Positions 54,628 to 63,349 of a stretch of 64,000 nt of DNA are shown piece by piece. The position numbers were made by a program, and so were the translations under genes. Source of the stretch: CADCTM01 sp049671305 (lineage in GTDB: Bacteria > Cyanobacteriota > Cyanobacteriia > Cyanobacteriales > Coleofasciculaceae). The notes under the pieces were generated by a model. The model was not told the DNA's origin. It was given only the letters and a program-made list of their open reading frames with translations, and did not search any database. Numbering within the stretch: the stretch's first letter is position 1; every line of letters starts with the position of its first letter. The stretch covers positions 62,001 to 126,000 of the forward strand of contig JBATUR010000017.1 of assembly GCA_049671305.1 (NCBI GenBank). Reading direction: 5' to 3'.

Positions 54628-54662
54628 AAAAAAAAGACACAGTTTTAATTGCTCTGTGTCTT
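54628..54662 (-). terminator. minus-strand terminator A
   Basis: AAGACACAG (54634-54642)/CTGTGTCTT (54654-54662), 9 bp, 11-nt loop, followed on the minus strand by a run of U reaching 54628. Confidence 0.85.
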
Positions 54663-54677
54663 AGGAATTGAAAAACT

Positions 54678-54706
54678 AAAAAAATACACTGATGCTCAAT
54701 GTATTT
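54678..54706 (-). terminator. minus-strand terminator B
   Basis: AAATACA (54682-54688)/TGTATTT (54700-54706), 11-nt loop, followed on the minus strand by U-rich TTTT. It precedes terminator A by 20 bp on the same strand, giving a tandem pair. Confidence 0.75.
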
Positions 54707-55327
54707 CACAGAATTTACTATCCCTTATTCAATTAGCGACTAAACTACAACATGACAGACGCCTAAATGCGTCTTTGCATTAGTCTTAAAATGTTTTAGA
54801 TGTGTTTCGATAAGTACCTCAGTTGATTACCTACTGAACCCCAATGAGTTAACAGCGATTAGTCAGCTACTTATCTACACCGCTTGATGTTAGTACGAAT
54901 CTATCTCTCAAGTCCTGTGTGTTTCATCTGTTTGTGTTGTATTCGAGCTATCAGTAAGTGGTAAAGTCTAATTCGCAACTAGAAGTAACTTATCTAGCAT
55001 TTAGAACCTTATGACTTAATTAAGCTACTTCTGCATAGTCACTAAAGACTATTTAAATAACCTAACTGCTCTAAGACCTTAGCATCAGAGTTACCTGGCT
55101 CTAAGCGTCTTTGTTTCATTTATGCAATTAGTGGCTTAGTGCTTAAAGCGTCACCTAAATGAGCTTAGTGCAGTTACCGGATTAGAGACAATTTCACTTT
55201 GACGCAAGCCTTAAGCCTGTTCTCAGTTACTTCGCTTATCTCATGTACCTAATGTAGCTAACTATCTGATTATTGTCTAGTAACTACAGCCAGCAAAGCT
55301 TTTAACGATTCTACATAACTGAAAAAA
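54678..55327 (-). ncRNA. candidate ~650-nt structured non-coding RNA
   Basis: A gene-free region bounded on the minus strand by a promoter-like TATCAT (55339-55334) under a CRP-type site, and by two tandem terminators. Stop codons occur in every frame. Stems found by eye: GATAAGTA (54809-54816)/TACTTATC (54868-54875) enclosing TCAGT/ACTGA; AGAAGTA (54981-54987)/TACTTCT (55026-55032); ATAGTC/GACTAT (55035-55052); AGACGC/GCGTCT (54757-54774). A nested set is TCATTTA (55116-55122)/TAAATGA (55156-55162) around GTGGCTT (55131-55137) pairing with AAGC and CAC (55146-55154). The tRNA-adjacent element setting recalls GOLLD and ROOL RNAs, but no family match is claimed. Confidence 0.5.
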
Positions 55328-55355
55328 TAATCAATGATAAGAATTGCGGTTATAT

Positions 55356-55371
55356 TGTGATTTATATCACA
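55356..55371. promoter_or_regulatory. CRP/SyCRP1-type palindrome
   Basis: TGTGATTTATATCACA fits TGTGA-N6-TCACA exactly. It lies between the minus-strand candidate RNA (centre ~36-41 bp from its putative start) and the plus-strand 47-codon frame at 55427. Confidence 0.55.
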
Positions 55372-55426
55372 GCATTTGAACTAAACATGACTAAGTTAGG
55401 AAAAACGAGTATGAGTACTTAGACCA

Positions 55427-55570
55427 ATGGATGAAGGTAAAAATTTAGATTTCACCAGTAAACTTGAAGATAAAGATAATTCCCTACCTCAACATAAGCT
55501 GAGAGGAAGTACAAAAAATAACAGAAAGAAGCTTCCTTTTCCTGAAATTCCATTTTTGCTAAGAGAATAA
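55427..55570 (+). CDS. possible 47-residue basic protein
   Basis: ATG 55427 to TAA 55568-55570 (MDEGKNLDFTSKLEDKD..., ending KLPFPEIPFLLRE). Lys-rich and polar; no clear Shine-Dalgarno and no family. It lies 55 bp downstream of the CRP-type palindrome, divergent from the candidate RNA. Confidence 0.25.
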   Translation: MDEGKNLDFTSKLEDKDNSLPQHKLRGSTKNNRKKLPFPEIPFLLRE

Positions 55571-56060
55571 TAGATAACATAATAGTGAGAATTAAGCCTA
55601 CTACTCAATTAGACACTTAGCATTCTCAATACTTAATGATTAAACCTTTTAAAAGTTTCGAGCTTGAATAAAGAAGACAATAATCAACAAAATCAATACA
55701 GTATCAGAATTTCAAATTAATTTATACTTATTATTAAGCTTATAATTAATTACAATTATAATCATGTCTAATCTTCTACTTAAACTTACCTTATTCTTTA
55801 CAATTGCCAAATAAATCCAGTTACCTAAAAAAGTAGGAATCAGTAAAGAAATTACTAAGCTGGACAATTGATAAATGAGTATTTTAGATAAATAGCAAAG
55901 TTATCACATACCTGAAAGATAACAATAAGCTCTTGATTAGATATTTAAGATTGAGTATTGCTATCAGGTTGTTAAATTTATCCTTCTAGAATCGTCTGTA
56001 AGGCATGAGAAACGCTATTAAGGTAGTGATATGACCTGAAGATAGTTTACGAGCCTTCTA
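55571..56060. other. AT-rich non-coding part of the element
   Basis: 490 bp with very low GC (long TTAATTA/TTATAA runs at 55720-55770). I see no gene, convincing stem or operator. Confidence 0.5.
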
Positions 56061-56261
56061 ATGAACGATAGCGATCGCAGCGATGACTGGAAGCAACAGG
56101 AAACCGTAATTGCTATAGAAGGCAACAACCCTGGAGAATGGCAGTACCTCACCTATCCTAACTGGGATGAAGCAATGGAAGCGGTCAAGGTAGCACGTAG
56201 GCAAGGGAAAGCAGCAGTTATCTACTCAGGTGCTACACCTCCAGTACTACCTGAGTCTTAA
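56061..56261 (+). CDS. hypothetical 66-residue protein near attR
   Basis: ATG 56061 (MNDSDRSDDWKQQETVIAIEG), a compact alpha/beta-like sequence with WQYLTYPNWDEAMEAVKVARRQGKAAVIYSG. HIP1 occurs within it. Its place beside attR is where excisionase-size genes often lie, but no HTH is evident. Confidence 0.5.
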   Translation: MNDSDRSDDWKQQETVIAIEGNNPGEWQYLTYPNWDEAMEAVKVARRQGKAAVIYSGATPPVLPES

Positions 56262-56264
56262 CAG

Positions 56265-56284
56265 TGGCTATCATTTGGCTATCA
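56265..56284. repeat. putative integrase arm sites, right
   Basis: TGGCTATCA at 56265-56273 and again at 56276-56284, the same 11-bp spacing as the left pair at 53411-53430 and the same orientation. Confidence 0.45.
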
Positions 56285-56378
56285 AAACTAAAGTTATTGC
56301 TTGGATATCAGTCAATAGCTATTATCTAAAATTACCGCTGTATCAGGGTTATAGCAGTTTTGACTCTAAGCTCTAATC

Positions 56379-56434
56379 CTAGATTTAGGTTCTAGTACCG
56401 CAAGGTGTGAAGGTTCAAGTCCTTTCATCCGCAT
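56379..56434. repeat. attR: 56-bp direct repeat, right copy
   Basis: Exact copy of 53280-53335 without the 5' half of the tRNA. The hairpin GCATCACCCT (56453-56462)/AGGGTGGTGC (56472-56481, one G-U pair) just beyond may be the tRNA's original terminator, displaced by the insertion. Confidence 0.88.
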
Positions 56435-57002
56435 AATTGAATAAGTCTTTTAGCATCACCCTCAACTGATTAGGGTGGTGCATAATGGCGGTTAAATGTA
56501 GTCATCTACCAAGTCAATCGCCGATTTTTTGATTAGATAACAGAATGAGCTGAAAGTCAACACGGCTCAAGCCGATCGCATCTGGGAATGTCCCCAAGGT
56601 TCTCACTTTTTCCATTATTTTCAGCCAACTCTTGTCGGACGGCAAATTATTAAGTTTTGGAATTCTCTACCTACACAATCTTTGATGAAATTACAGCACT
56701 AATTTGTGATTTATTCATTTAAAATAAAAGGATATAAAATCTTAGAAACTCTTCAAATGCGGATGGTAGCTTCTAAGTATTCTCACCGTATAGGATTAAT
56801 CAATAGTTTAATCTTCAAAATTCCACCGTTTAAGAATATGTATCGCCTCCACCTTGCTCAGTTGGGATAACCTCAAGCTATTTTAGTTAGATTTGGATTG
56901 TATAGCGTATCCCAATCAGTACTGCCAAAAGTCCCAATATTCTATCTACCAAATTACAACAACTGTCTACAATAGGAAAGGCGTCCTCTTAAACAACAGC
57001 TC
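56435..57002. other. 568-bp region between attR and the MBL gene
   Basis: Contains the hairpin noted for attR and a 53-codon open stretch without a start (56541-56702, ending ...LVGRQIIKFWNSLPTQSLMKLQH). That stretch reads like the end of a decayed protein gene. Nothing else recognised. Confidence 0.3.
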
Positions 57003-57782
57003 ATGCACCTGACTTGGTTAGACAGCAACACTTGGTTGATTGAAATCAGCAACCAACGAATCTTGATTGACCCTTGGTTAGTAGATTCATTAACATTTGG
57101 TAACCTCGACTGGTTATTTAAAGGTTCTCGAACCCAAAATCACCTGATCCCAGAAAATATTGATCTAATCTTACTATCTCAAGGATTGGACGATCATGCT
57201 CATCCACCTACCCTCAAGCAACTCAACAAAAATATACCCGTTGTTGGTTCTGTAAATGCCGCAAAAGTGGTACAAAACTTGGGTTATACCAATGTCAAAA
57301 CACTAGTTCCTGGTGAGACATTTACATTTAATCAGAACTTAGAAATAAAAGCAACAAAAGGTTCCTCAGTTGGTCCCAATGTTGTTGAAAATGGTTACCT
57401 GATTAAAGAATTAGAAAGTAGCTTTACACTATACTACGAACCTCACGGGTTTCATGACTCTAGCTTGAAATCGGCAGCCCCCGTTGATGTGGTAATTACA
57501 CCAATAATGGATTTAGCTTTACCTTTAATCGGACCAATTATTAAAGGCACAAATAGTGCTTTGGAAGTCGCGCAATGGCTACAACCTCAGATTATGCTAC
57601 CAACGGCTGCACCAGGCGATGTCACTTATGAGGGATTGCTAATTAATTTTTTACAGACAGTGGGAAGTATTGATCAATTTCGAGCAAAACTTGCCAAAAA
57701 TAATCTATCAACCGAGGTAATTGAACCATCACCACGCGAACGTTTTGAATTATCTCTCAAGCCTCGTACCTTATCTATTTAA
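57003..57782 (+). CDS. metallo-beta-lactamase-fold protein
   Basis: 259 residues of the UlaG/YycJ-like beta-lactamase-fold class: LTWLDSNTWLIEISNQRILIDPWLVD at the start and IDLILLSQGLDDHAHPPTL in the metal-binding region. There the usual HxHxDH reads QGLDDHAHP, so some metal ligands are missing. Later PHGFHD and ITPIMDLALP are present. It may bind metal atypically or be inactive. Function unknown. Confidence 0.75.
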   Translation: MHLTWLDSNTWLIEISNQRILIDPWLVDSLTFGNLDWLFKGSRTQNHLIPENIDLILLSQGLDDHAHPPTLKQLNKNIPVVGSVNAAKVVQNLGYTNVKTLVPGETFTFNQNLEIKATKGSSVGPNVVENGYLIKELESSFTLYYEPHGFHDSSLKSAAPVDVVITPIMDLALPLIGPIIKGTNSALEVAQWLQPQIMLPTAAPGDVTYEGLLINFLQTVGSIDQFRAKLAKNNLSTEVIEPSPRERFELSLKPRTLSI

Positions 57783-58002
57783 AGGTGACTGATGACAATC
57801 TAACTCTATTATAGTCTCAAATTTAGTCAAATTTTGCTAGCTGTGCTGAGATGGTATTGGCAACAAATTTGTCATTTGAATAATCTTCAAACCAGCACTA
57901 ATTACAAACGCACTTTCAAAATCCCCGAATTGCTAAGTTTAATCTTTAAAAATATCACCTCAAAAATCGGGGATTAGCGCCACACTAACTACCAAAAAAT
58001 TG

Positions 58003-59466
58003 CTAAGGTTTAGAAGTTGGCATTAATTTGAAACGGAAGATATTAAGTGTAAGCTTTGTTTCTTGCCAAAGCTTAATTAATGACAATGAGCGCGGCTCTT
58101 GTACAAATAATAAAGGCAATAAAGCCAGTAATCGTAAAACCGCTGAAAGAGCAAATAATCCAGGTAAACCGCCCAAACTGCTTACCTGAGCCAGAAACCC
58201 GCCGGTTGCCGTCCCCAAAGCGCCTGTAACACCTGCAACGGCAGAAGCGATCGCAAAATACACCGCTTGACTTTTTGCCGGCGCCACACTCATCTGTATA
58301 TTATTACTACACAAATCAATTGCCGCCCAAGTTGCACCGCTAAATAAATGTATCAAAGGTAGCCACAACCACAAATCAGTTGCTCTTTCTCCCACTCCTA
58401 GCCAAAATAGAGGCATCACCGCCGCTAATATGCCAACAGTCAAAAGAATCGGGCGATTACCAATTCGATCAGCCAACTTACCCCAAACTAATAGCATCAA
58501 CAAATTTGCTCCAGCAGTCAAACTGCCATAAAGCGTCACCAAACTAACATCAAGATGCAAATTATCTAGCAAATAAAGGTTAAAAAATGGTGCACTAAGA
58601 TTCACCGTAAACATCCATAGCGAAAAATAAACTAAAAATGTTAAAAAGTTAGCATCCTTATACCATTTAAGCGCCGATTCAACAGCCTCTTGATTCCTAA
58701 TTACTTTGCTTTTTAGTAGCGGTGCTTGAGGGTTGACATCCGCCATCGAAAACTGAAACACCAAACTAATTAAACCCGCTACAATAGCCAAAGCCAGAGC
58801 AATACTATAACCTTGAATTGGTCCACCTTGCCAAGTTGAAATTCCCAAACCCAACAAAGGCACACCGAGCAAATTAACCAAATTTGCCGCACTATTACGA
58901 GTACCAAAAAATCGCCCCCGCAAGCGCCGAGGTACTAAAACAGCCATCCAACTAAACCAAGAAGCACTACCTAATGAACCCAAAATATGAGTAATTAAAA
59001 CAATAAAAACGGTGCCGATAATAAGGTAATGATGCCCAGCTTCCGAGTCACCAAAATAAGCCAGCAACACTAATAAAATGACCCACAACAACCTGGAAAT
59101 ACCAAAAATATATAGCCCATACCAGTGACGGCTAGTAGTACGCTCAGAAAGATATGCTCCTAATGGTTGGAGTAAATTGACAAACATGGGAATTGAAGCC
59201 AGCAAGCCAATTTCCACACTTGTTGCACCGAGTTGTAACAAAAAATTAGTCAGCAAAATGCCACCAGTGACACCGCTAAAGACTGTCGCAAAAACACCAT
59301 CTAGAGTAGACGCACGCAAACTATTACGAATTGCTGTCTTAGATATTTTTAAAGGAGGTAATTCAGGAGTGGCTATAACTTCTGGTAAAACTTGATGCTC
59401 TGAAAATTCGATAATTGGCAGCAGTATTGCCTCTTCTAAAACGTCTTCAACGGTTTTTTTGACCAT
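58003..59466 (-). CDS. MFS transporter
   Basis: About 487 residues from MVKKTVEDVLEEA (59466); an in-frame ATG at 59553 would add 29 residues lacking family support. Twelve membrane helices with MFS linker motifs (AYLSERTTSRHWYGLYIFGISR; GKLADRIGNRPILL after helix 8). An N-terminal cytoplasmic extension precedes helix 1. It is of the uncharacterised cyanobacterial group; substrate unknown. Divergent from cbiD. Confidence 0.85.
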   Translation of the reverse strand: MVKKTVEDVLEEAILLPIIEFSEHQVLPEVIATPELPPLKISKTAIRNSLRASTLDGVFATVFSGVTGGILLTNFLLQLGATSVEIGLLASIPMFVNLLQPLGAYLSERTTSRHWYGLYIFGISRLLWVILLVLLAYFGDSEAGHHYLIIGTVFIVLITHILGSLGSASWFSWMAVLVPRRLRGRFFGTRNSAANLVNLLGVPLLGLGISTWQGGPIQGYSIALALAIVAGLISLVFQFSMADVNPQAPLLKSKVIRNQEAVESALKWYKDANFLTFLVYFSLWMFTVNLSAPFFNLYLLDNLHLDVSLVTLYGSLTAGANLLMLLVWGKLADRIGNRPILLTVGILAAVMPLFWLGVGERATDLWLWLPLIHLFSGATWAAIDLCSNNIQMSVAPAKSQAVYFAIASAVAGVTGALGTATGGFLAQVSSLGGLPGLFALSAVLRLLALLPLLFVQEPRSLSLIKLWQETKLTLNIFRFKLMPTSKP

Positions 59467-59718
59467 TCTTAATAATCTATGGGGTAAAGGTTCACGAGTT
59501 ATTTTTAGGCAATCTTTTGAACAATAGCTACTTAGTTGACAACTGAGCATCATTCAGCAGAAAGATCTACATTAATAATTTGTAACAAATTTTCAATATT
59601 TGACAATGATACCTGTGAATGTGGCGCGTTAGCATCACTTGTAGTAAGCTGCACGACACTCATCCATAAAGCGAGTTACTCAAACTTACTCGCTGACCAC
59701 ATGGTTCTATACTAAAAA

Positions 59719-60837
59719 ATGACAACTGCTCAACCTACCTCTGGCTATACATTACCCGTTTTTGCCTGTGCTGCTGCTTTAGCTGCCTTGTCTTGGTTAC
59801 GCAAGCAAACACTTTCTAAGATTTTCGTAGACTTAATTGAACCAGCACAAACCGTAGAAATTCCCATTGAGCAAGTAGCTGGAATTAGCAAAAACAGCGC
59901 TTTAGCTGTTACGAAAAGTAATCCTGGAGACAACATTGATTTAACTCGCAATACACCAATTTGGGCATTAGTAGAATGGGCACAACCGACACAAATTGAA
60001 CAAGTAAAATTAGTTGGTGGTGAAGGAATTGGACGACAGCTCAATGCTGAAGGGAAGGCAGCGATTTATGCTTATGCAGAACGTTTATTACAAACAAATT
60101 TACAAAAGCTGTTGCAAGATGACGAGAAAATTCAAGTTACAATTATTTTACCCGAAGGGCGTCAGCTAGCAGAACGGACTTCTAATGCTGCTTTCGGTGT
60201 GGTGGAAGGACTTTCTTTATTAGGAACAACAGGCATTTCTCAACCTCTGAGCGCTCCTGGACAACTGGAAGTTTACCGCCAAGAATTACAACAAAAAGCG
60301 CTTCATTTTGATTGTTTAGTATTTTGTATTGGTGAAAATGGCTTAGATTTAGCGCGGCAGTTGGGCATTAATTCTGAGCAATTAATTAAAACCGCAAATT
60401 GGTTGGGACCTTTGTTGGTAGAGGCGGGCTTATTAAAAGTAGCTAACATTTTATTATTTGGCTATCATGGTAAACTAATTAAATTAGCAGGAGGAATTTT
60501 TATGACAAGCAATCATCTGGCTGATGGACGCTTAGAAATTCTGACAGCATATTGCGCTCAATTTGGTTTGCCAACATCTGTTTTACAAACAGTTTTAGAA
60601 AGTGCCACAACAGAAGCGGCGCTGAAATACCTACGAAAGTTGGATGCAAGTAATGGTACTGATTGGGTAAATCAGGTTTATAGTGCGATCGCCTCCGCCA
60701 TAGATAGCCGTTCTCAAAACTATATCCGCAAACACTCAGAGCAAGAAGTACGTGTAGGATCAGTGCTATTTGACCGCGATCGCCAAATCCTCGTCCAAAG
60801 TGCCGCCGGTGCCGCGATATTATCACAATTATGTTAG
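59719..60837 (+). CDS. cbiD: cobalt-precorrin-5B (C1)-methyltransferase CbiD
   Basis: 372-residue enzyme of anaerobic B12 corrin-ring synthesis. The hallmark SGYTLPVFACAAALAAL opens the protein. VGGEGIGRQLNAEGKAAIYAYAERL, VTIILPEGRQLAERTSNAAFGVVEGLSLLGTTGISQPLS and the ILLFGYHGKLIKLAGGIFMTSNHLADGRLEI segment follow the CbiD pattern. No cobalamin riboswitch was seen upstream (59554-59718). A 6-bp hairpin GCGAGT/ACTCGC (59671-59693) lies there. guaA follows on the same strand. Confidence 0.94.
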   Translation: MTTAQPTSGYTLPVFACAAALAALSWLRKQTLSKIFVDLIEPAQTVEIPIEQVAGISKNSALAVTKSNPGDNIDLTRNTPIWALVEWAQPTQIEQVKLVGGEGIGRQLNAEGKAAIYAYAERLLQTNLQKLLQDDEKIQVTIILPEGRQLAERTSNAAFGVVEGLSLLGTTGISQPLSAPGQLEVYRQELQQKALHFDCLVFCIGENGLDLARQLGINSEQLIKTANWLGPLLVEAGLLKVANILLFGYHGKLIKLAGGIFMTSNHLADGRLEILTAYCAQFGLPTSVLQTVLESATTEAALKYLRKLDASNGTDWVNQVYSAIASAIDSRSQNYIRKHSEQEVRVGSVLFDRDRQILVQSAAGAAILSQLC

Positions 60838-60986
60838 CTTTGGATACATCTATACAAGCTTAAACTATATAAAACCATCAGGTTTCGACTACGCTATTTA
60901 GGGCGATGGGTTCTTGTTTTCAAAGGCATACTTTGAAAGCGGGATGTTTGCAAAACGAATACATTATTAGCATCTCGGACAGACTA

Positions 60987-62609
60987 GTGACACTAACAGA
61001 ACAAGCATCTCACACAGAGACGACGTTATCCGACTCTCTACAAAACACATTGAAGAACCAAATCATCGTCATTCTCGACTTTGGTTCTCAATATTCCGAA
61101 CTCATTGCCCGTCGCATCCGCGAGACTCAAGTTTATTCGGAAGTCCTTTCTTATCGCACCACGGCTGAACAATTACGGCAAATTAATCCTAAAGGAATCA
61201 TCCTTTCTGGTGGACCAAATTCGGTTTATGATCCTGGTGCGCCTTTATCTGACCCGGAAATCTGGAATCTCGGTATCCCTGTGTTAGGTGTATGCTATGG
61301 AATGCAGCTCATGGTGCAGCAACTAGGCGGCAAAGTAACACGGGCGAAACGGGCAGAATATGGCAAGGCATCCATCTTAATTGATGACCCCACCGACTTA
61401 CTCACCAACGTTGAAGAAGGCTCAACCATGTGGATGAGTCACGGTGACTCGTGTGAAAATTTGCCAACTGGTTTTGAAGTCTTGGCACATACCGAGAATA
61501 CACCTTGTGCAGTGGTTGCTCACCACGACAAGAAACTTTATGGCGTGCAGTTTCATCCGGAAGTTGTTCATTCCGTAGGTGGTTTAGCGCTAATTCGTAA
61601 CTTTGTATATCACATTTGTGACTGCGAACCCACCTGGACAACGGCAGCTTTTGTCGAAGAATCAATTCGGGAAATTCAGGCAAGAGTTGGCGATAAACGA
61701 GTTTTGTTGGCGCTTTCGGGTGGAGTTGATTCTTCTACCTTGGCATTCTTGCTCTACAAGGCAATTGGCGAGCAGCTAACTTGTATGTTCATCGATCAAG
61801 GCTTTATGCGCAAAGAAGAGCCAGAGCGCTTGGTGAAGCTATTTAAAGAGCAGTTTCATATTCCCGTAGAGTATGTGATGGCACGCGATCGCTTTCTTGC
61901 TCAAGTAAAAGGTATCACAGACCCCGAAGAAAAGCGCCGCCGTATCGGTCACGAATTTATCCAAGTTTTTGAAGAAGAATCTCGCCGCTTGGGACCTTTT
62001 GATTATCTCGCCCAAGGCACTCTTTATCCTGACGTAATTGAGTCCGCCGATACCAATGTAGACCCCAAAAGTGGTGAGCGAGTCGCAGTCAAAATTAAAA
62101 GCCATCACAACGTTGGCGGACTGCCCAAAGACTTACGTTTTAAACTAGTGGAACCGTTGCGGAAACTCTTCAAAGACGAAGTGCGCAAAGTCGGACGCAG
62201 CATCGGTTTACCCGAAGAAATTGTACGGCGGCAACCATTTCCAGGACCTGGTTTAGCAATTCGCATCATCGGCGAAGTCACAGCAGAACGCCTAAATATT
62301 TTACGCGATGCTGATTTTATTGTCCGTGATGAAATTAACAAGCAAGGAATGTATCACGACTTTTGGCAAGCTTTTGCCGTGTTGTTACCGGTGCGGAGTG
62401 TCGGCGTTATGGGCGACCAACGTACTTATGCTTACCCAATTGTGCTGCGCTTAATTAATAGTGAAGATGGCATGACAGCGGATTGGTCACGAGTTCCTTA
62501 TGATTTATTGGAGACGCTTTCTAACCGCATTGTCAATGAAGTTAAGGGAGTTAACCGAGTAGTTTACGACATCACCTCCAAGCCCCCTGGCACCATCGAA
62601 TGGGAATAA
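60987..62609 (+). CDS. guaA: GMP synthase (glutamine-hydrolysing)
   Basis: Converts XMP to GMP. GTG 60987 gives 540 residues, the usual cyanobacterial length; a reading from 60906 adds 27 residues without support. Class I amidotransferase domain with the catalytic Cys in GVCYGMQLM, His in QFHPEV. P-loop SGGVDSS of the ATP-pyrophosphatase domain, LAQGTLYPDVIES, and the GMP-synthase C-terminal domain (RPGLAIRIIGE-like PGPGLAIRIIGEVT, TSKPPGTIEWE). Confidence 0.97.
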   Translation: MTLTEQASHTETTLSDSLQNTLKNQIIVILDFGSQYSELIARRIRETQVYSEVLSYRTTAEQLRQINPKGIILSGGPNSVYDPGAPLSDPEIWNLGIPVLGVCYGMQLMVQQLGGKVTRAKRAEYGKASILIDDPTDLLTNVEEGSTMWMSHGDSCENLPTGFEVLAHTENTPCAVVAHHDKKLYGVQFHPEVVHSVGGLALIRNFVYHICDCEPTWTTAAFVEESIREIQARVGDKRVLLALSGGVDSSTLAFLLYKAIGEQLTCMFIDQGFMRKEEPERLVKLFKEQFHIPVEYVMARDRFLAQVKGITDPEEKRRRIGHEFIQVFEEESRRLGPFDYLAQGTLYPDVIESADTNVDPKSGERVAVKIKSHHNVGGLPKDLRFKLVEPLRKLFKDEVRKVGRSIGLPEEIVRRQPFPGPGLAIRIIGEVTAERLNILRDADFIVRDEINKQGMYHDFWQAFAVLLPVRSVGVMGDQRTYAYPIVLRLINSEDGMTADWSRVPYDLLETLSNRIVNEVKGVNRVVYDITSKPPGTIEWE

Positions 62610-62618
62610 ACTAATCGT

Positions 62619-62643
62619 AGAGACGTTCCGTTGGAACGTCTCT
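62619..62643. repeat. GAGACGT palindrome after guaA
   Basis: AGAGACGTTCC (62619-62629)/GGAACGTCTCT (62633-62643), 11 bp with a 3-nt loop. It is a frequent dispersed cyanobacterial element, and here it may also terminate guaA. Confidence 0.7.
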
Positions 62644-62754
62644 CGGTTGAAACATCTCTTGAGAAGTATTAAAAAATTTTAATAAAAGCTTTATCGTTAA
62701 TTTATGTATACACAGCAAACTCATTAATGTAAGCGCCCTAGATAAATAACACCA

Positions 62755-63345
62755 ATGAGTTCACTACAAAAAGTTGCCAAACCCAGAACCAACTCTGCTT
62801 TCAAAGCCCTAATGTCTATCCATTGGTGGATGGCAGGTTTCTATCTTGTCTTGTTTACAACTGGAACATTTATGTCTCAGTTGCCCAGAGAATTTCCGAT
62901 CCGTAGTCCGCTTTATGATTTTCATAAATCCATCGGCACATTGGTGATGGCATTGCTAACTTGGAGAATTTTGGTTTTATTGCGCGTCTGGTGGAAAAAA
63001 TATACCAAACGTCAGCCCAAATTTTCACGGGAGTGGTTTAAAAATTTTGCCATCCACTCGATTTTATATGTATTTATGTGGGCGGTTCCGGTAACAGGGT
63101 TTTTGCTTTCCAACTCATTTAAAAGCAATAATGTCAAGTTTTTTGGGCTGCCTTTACCTGACATTTTCCCTCAAAATTCGGCAATGGTTGATGTGGGTAG
63201 AAATTTACATTTCTGGTTGTCTTATACATTTTTGGCATTTACAATCTTGCATATTGGAGCACAGTGGAAGGTAGCAAAAGCCTTATGGCGCAGGTTTGCC
63301 AAGGCAATGAAAACTCGCTTTAATTCTAAGGGAATTGCCGAATAA
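62755..63345 (+). CDS. cytochrome b561-type diheme membrane protein
   Basis: 196 residues, four membrane helices. Heme-ligand histidines are visible in MSIHWWMAGF, YDFHKSIGTL, NLHFWLSYTF and TILHIGAQW, the spacing of bacterial cytochrome b561. Family members shuttle electrons between quinol and periplasmic acceptors. It abuts the downstream sensor-kinase fragment (start 63350), so the two probably shared a transcript. Confidence 0.88.
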   Translation: MSSLQKVAKPRTNSAFKALMSIHWWMAGFYLVLFTTGTFMSQLPREFPIRSPLYDFHKSIGTLVMALLTWRILVLLRVWWKKYTKRQPKFSREWFKNFAIHSILYVFMWAVPVTGFLLSNSFKSNNVKFFGLPLPDIFPQNSAMVDVGRNLHFWLSYTFLAFTILHIGAQWKVAKALWRRFAKAMKTRFNSKGIAE

Positions 63346-63349
63346 ACCC

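Larger units (their letters stand above)
53280..56434. mobile_element. 3.1-kb integrated element at tRNA-Leu, no intact integrase
   Basis: Bounded by 56-bp direct repeats (attL/attR), repeat-to-repeat length 3,099 bp. Contents from left to right: a 25-codon frame resembling an integrase N-terminus, 71- and 126-residue proteins, a minus-strand 104-residue protein, ~650 bp of non-coding DNA with an upstream CRP-like site and two minus-strand terminators, a 47-residue frame, and a 66-residue frame. The DNA is more AT-rich than the flanks. No phage structural, replication or transfer gene is present. Mobilisation would need a recombinase in trans, or the element is a remnant. Confidence 0.8.

Noticed and set aside
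54707..55340. Cluster of degenerate tRNA genes in the non-coding region
   Set aside because: No consistent T-arm/acceptor pairs. The repeated TTCG and AGTTACC words do not form cloverleafs.
53280..56434. Prophage
   Set aside because: No capsid, tail, terminase, lysis or replication genes. Size of 3.1 kb is too small.
57920..57975. AATCCCCGA/TCGGGGATT 9-bp inverted repeat as a terminator
   Set aside because: The 38-nt loop and lack of a T-run make it a poor terminator. It may be a dispersed repeat between convergent genes.
59554..59718. Cobalamin riboswitch upstream of cbiD
   Set aside because: I looked for the B12-box and found none; only a short unrelated hairpin is present.
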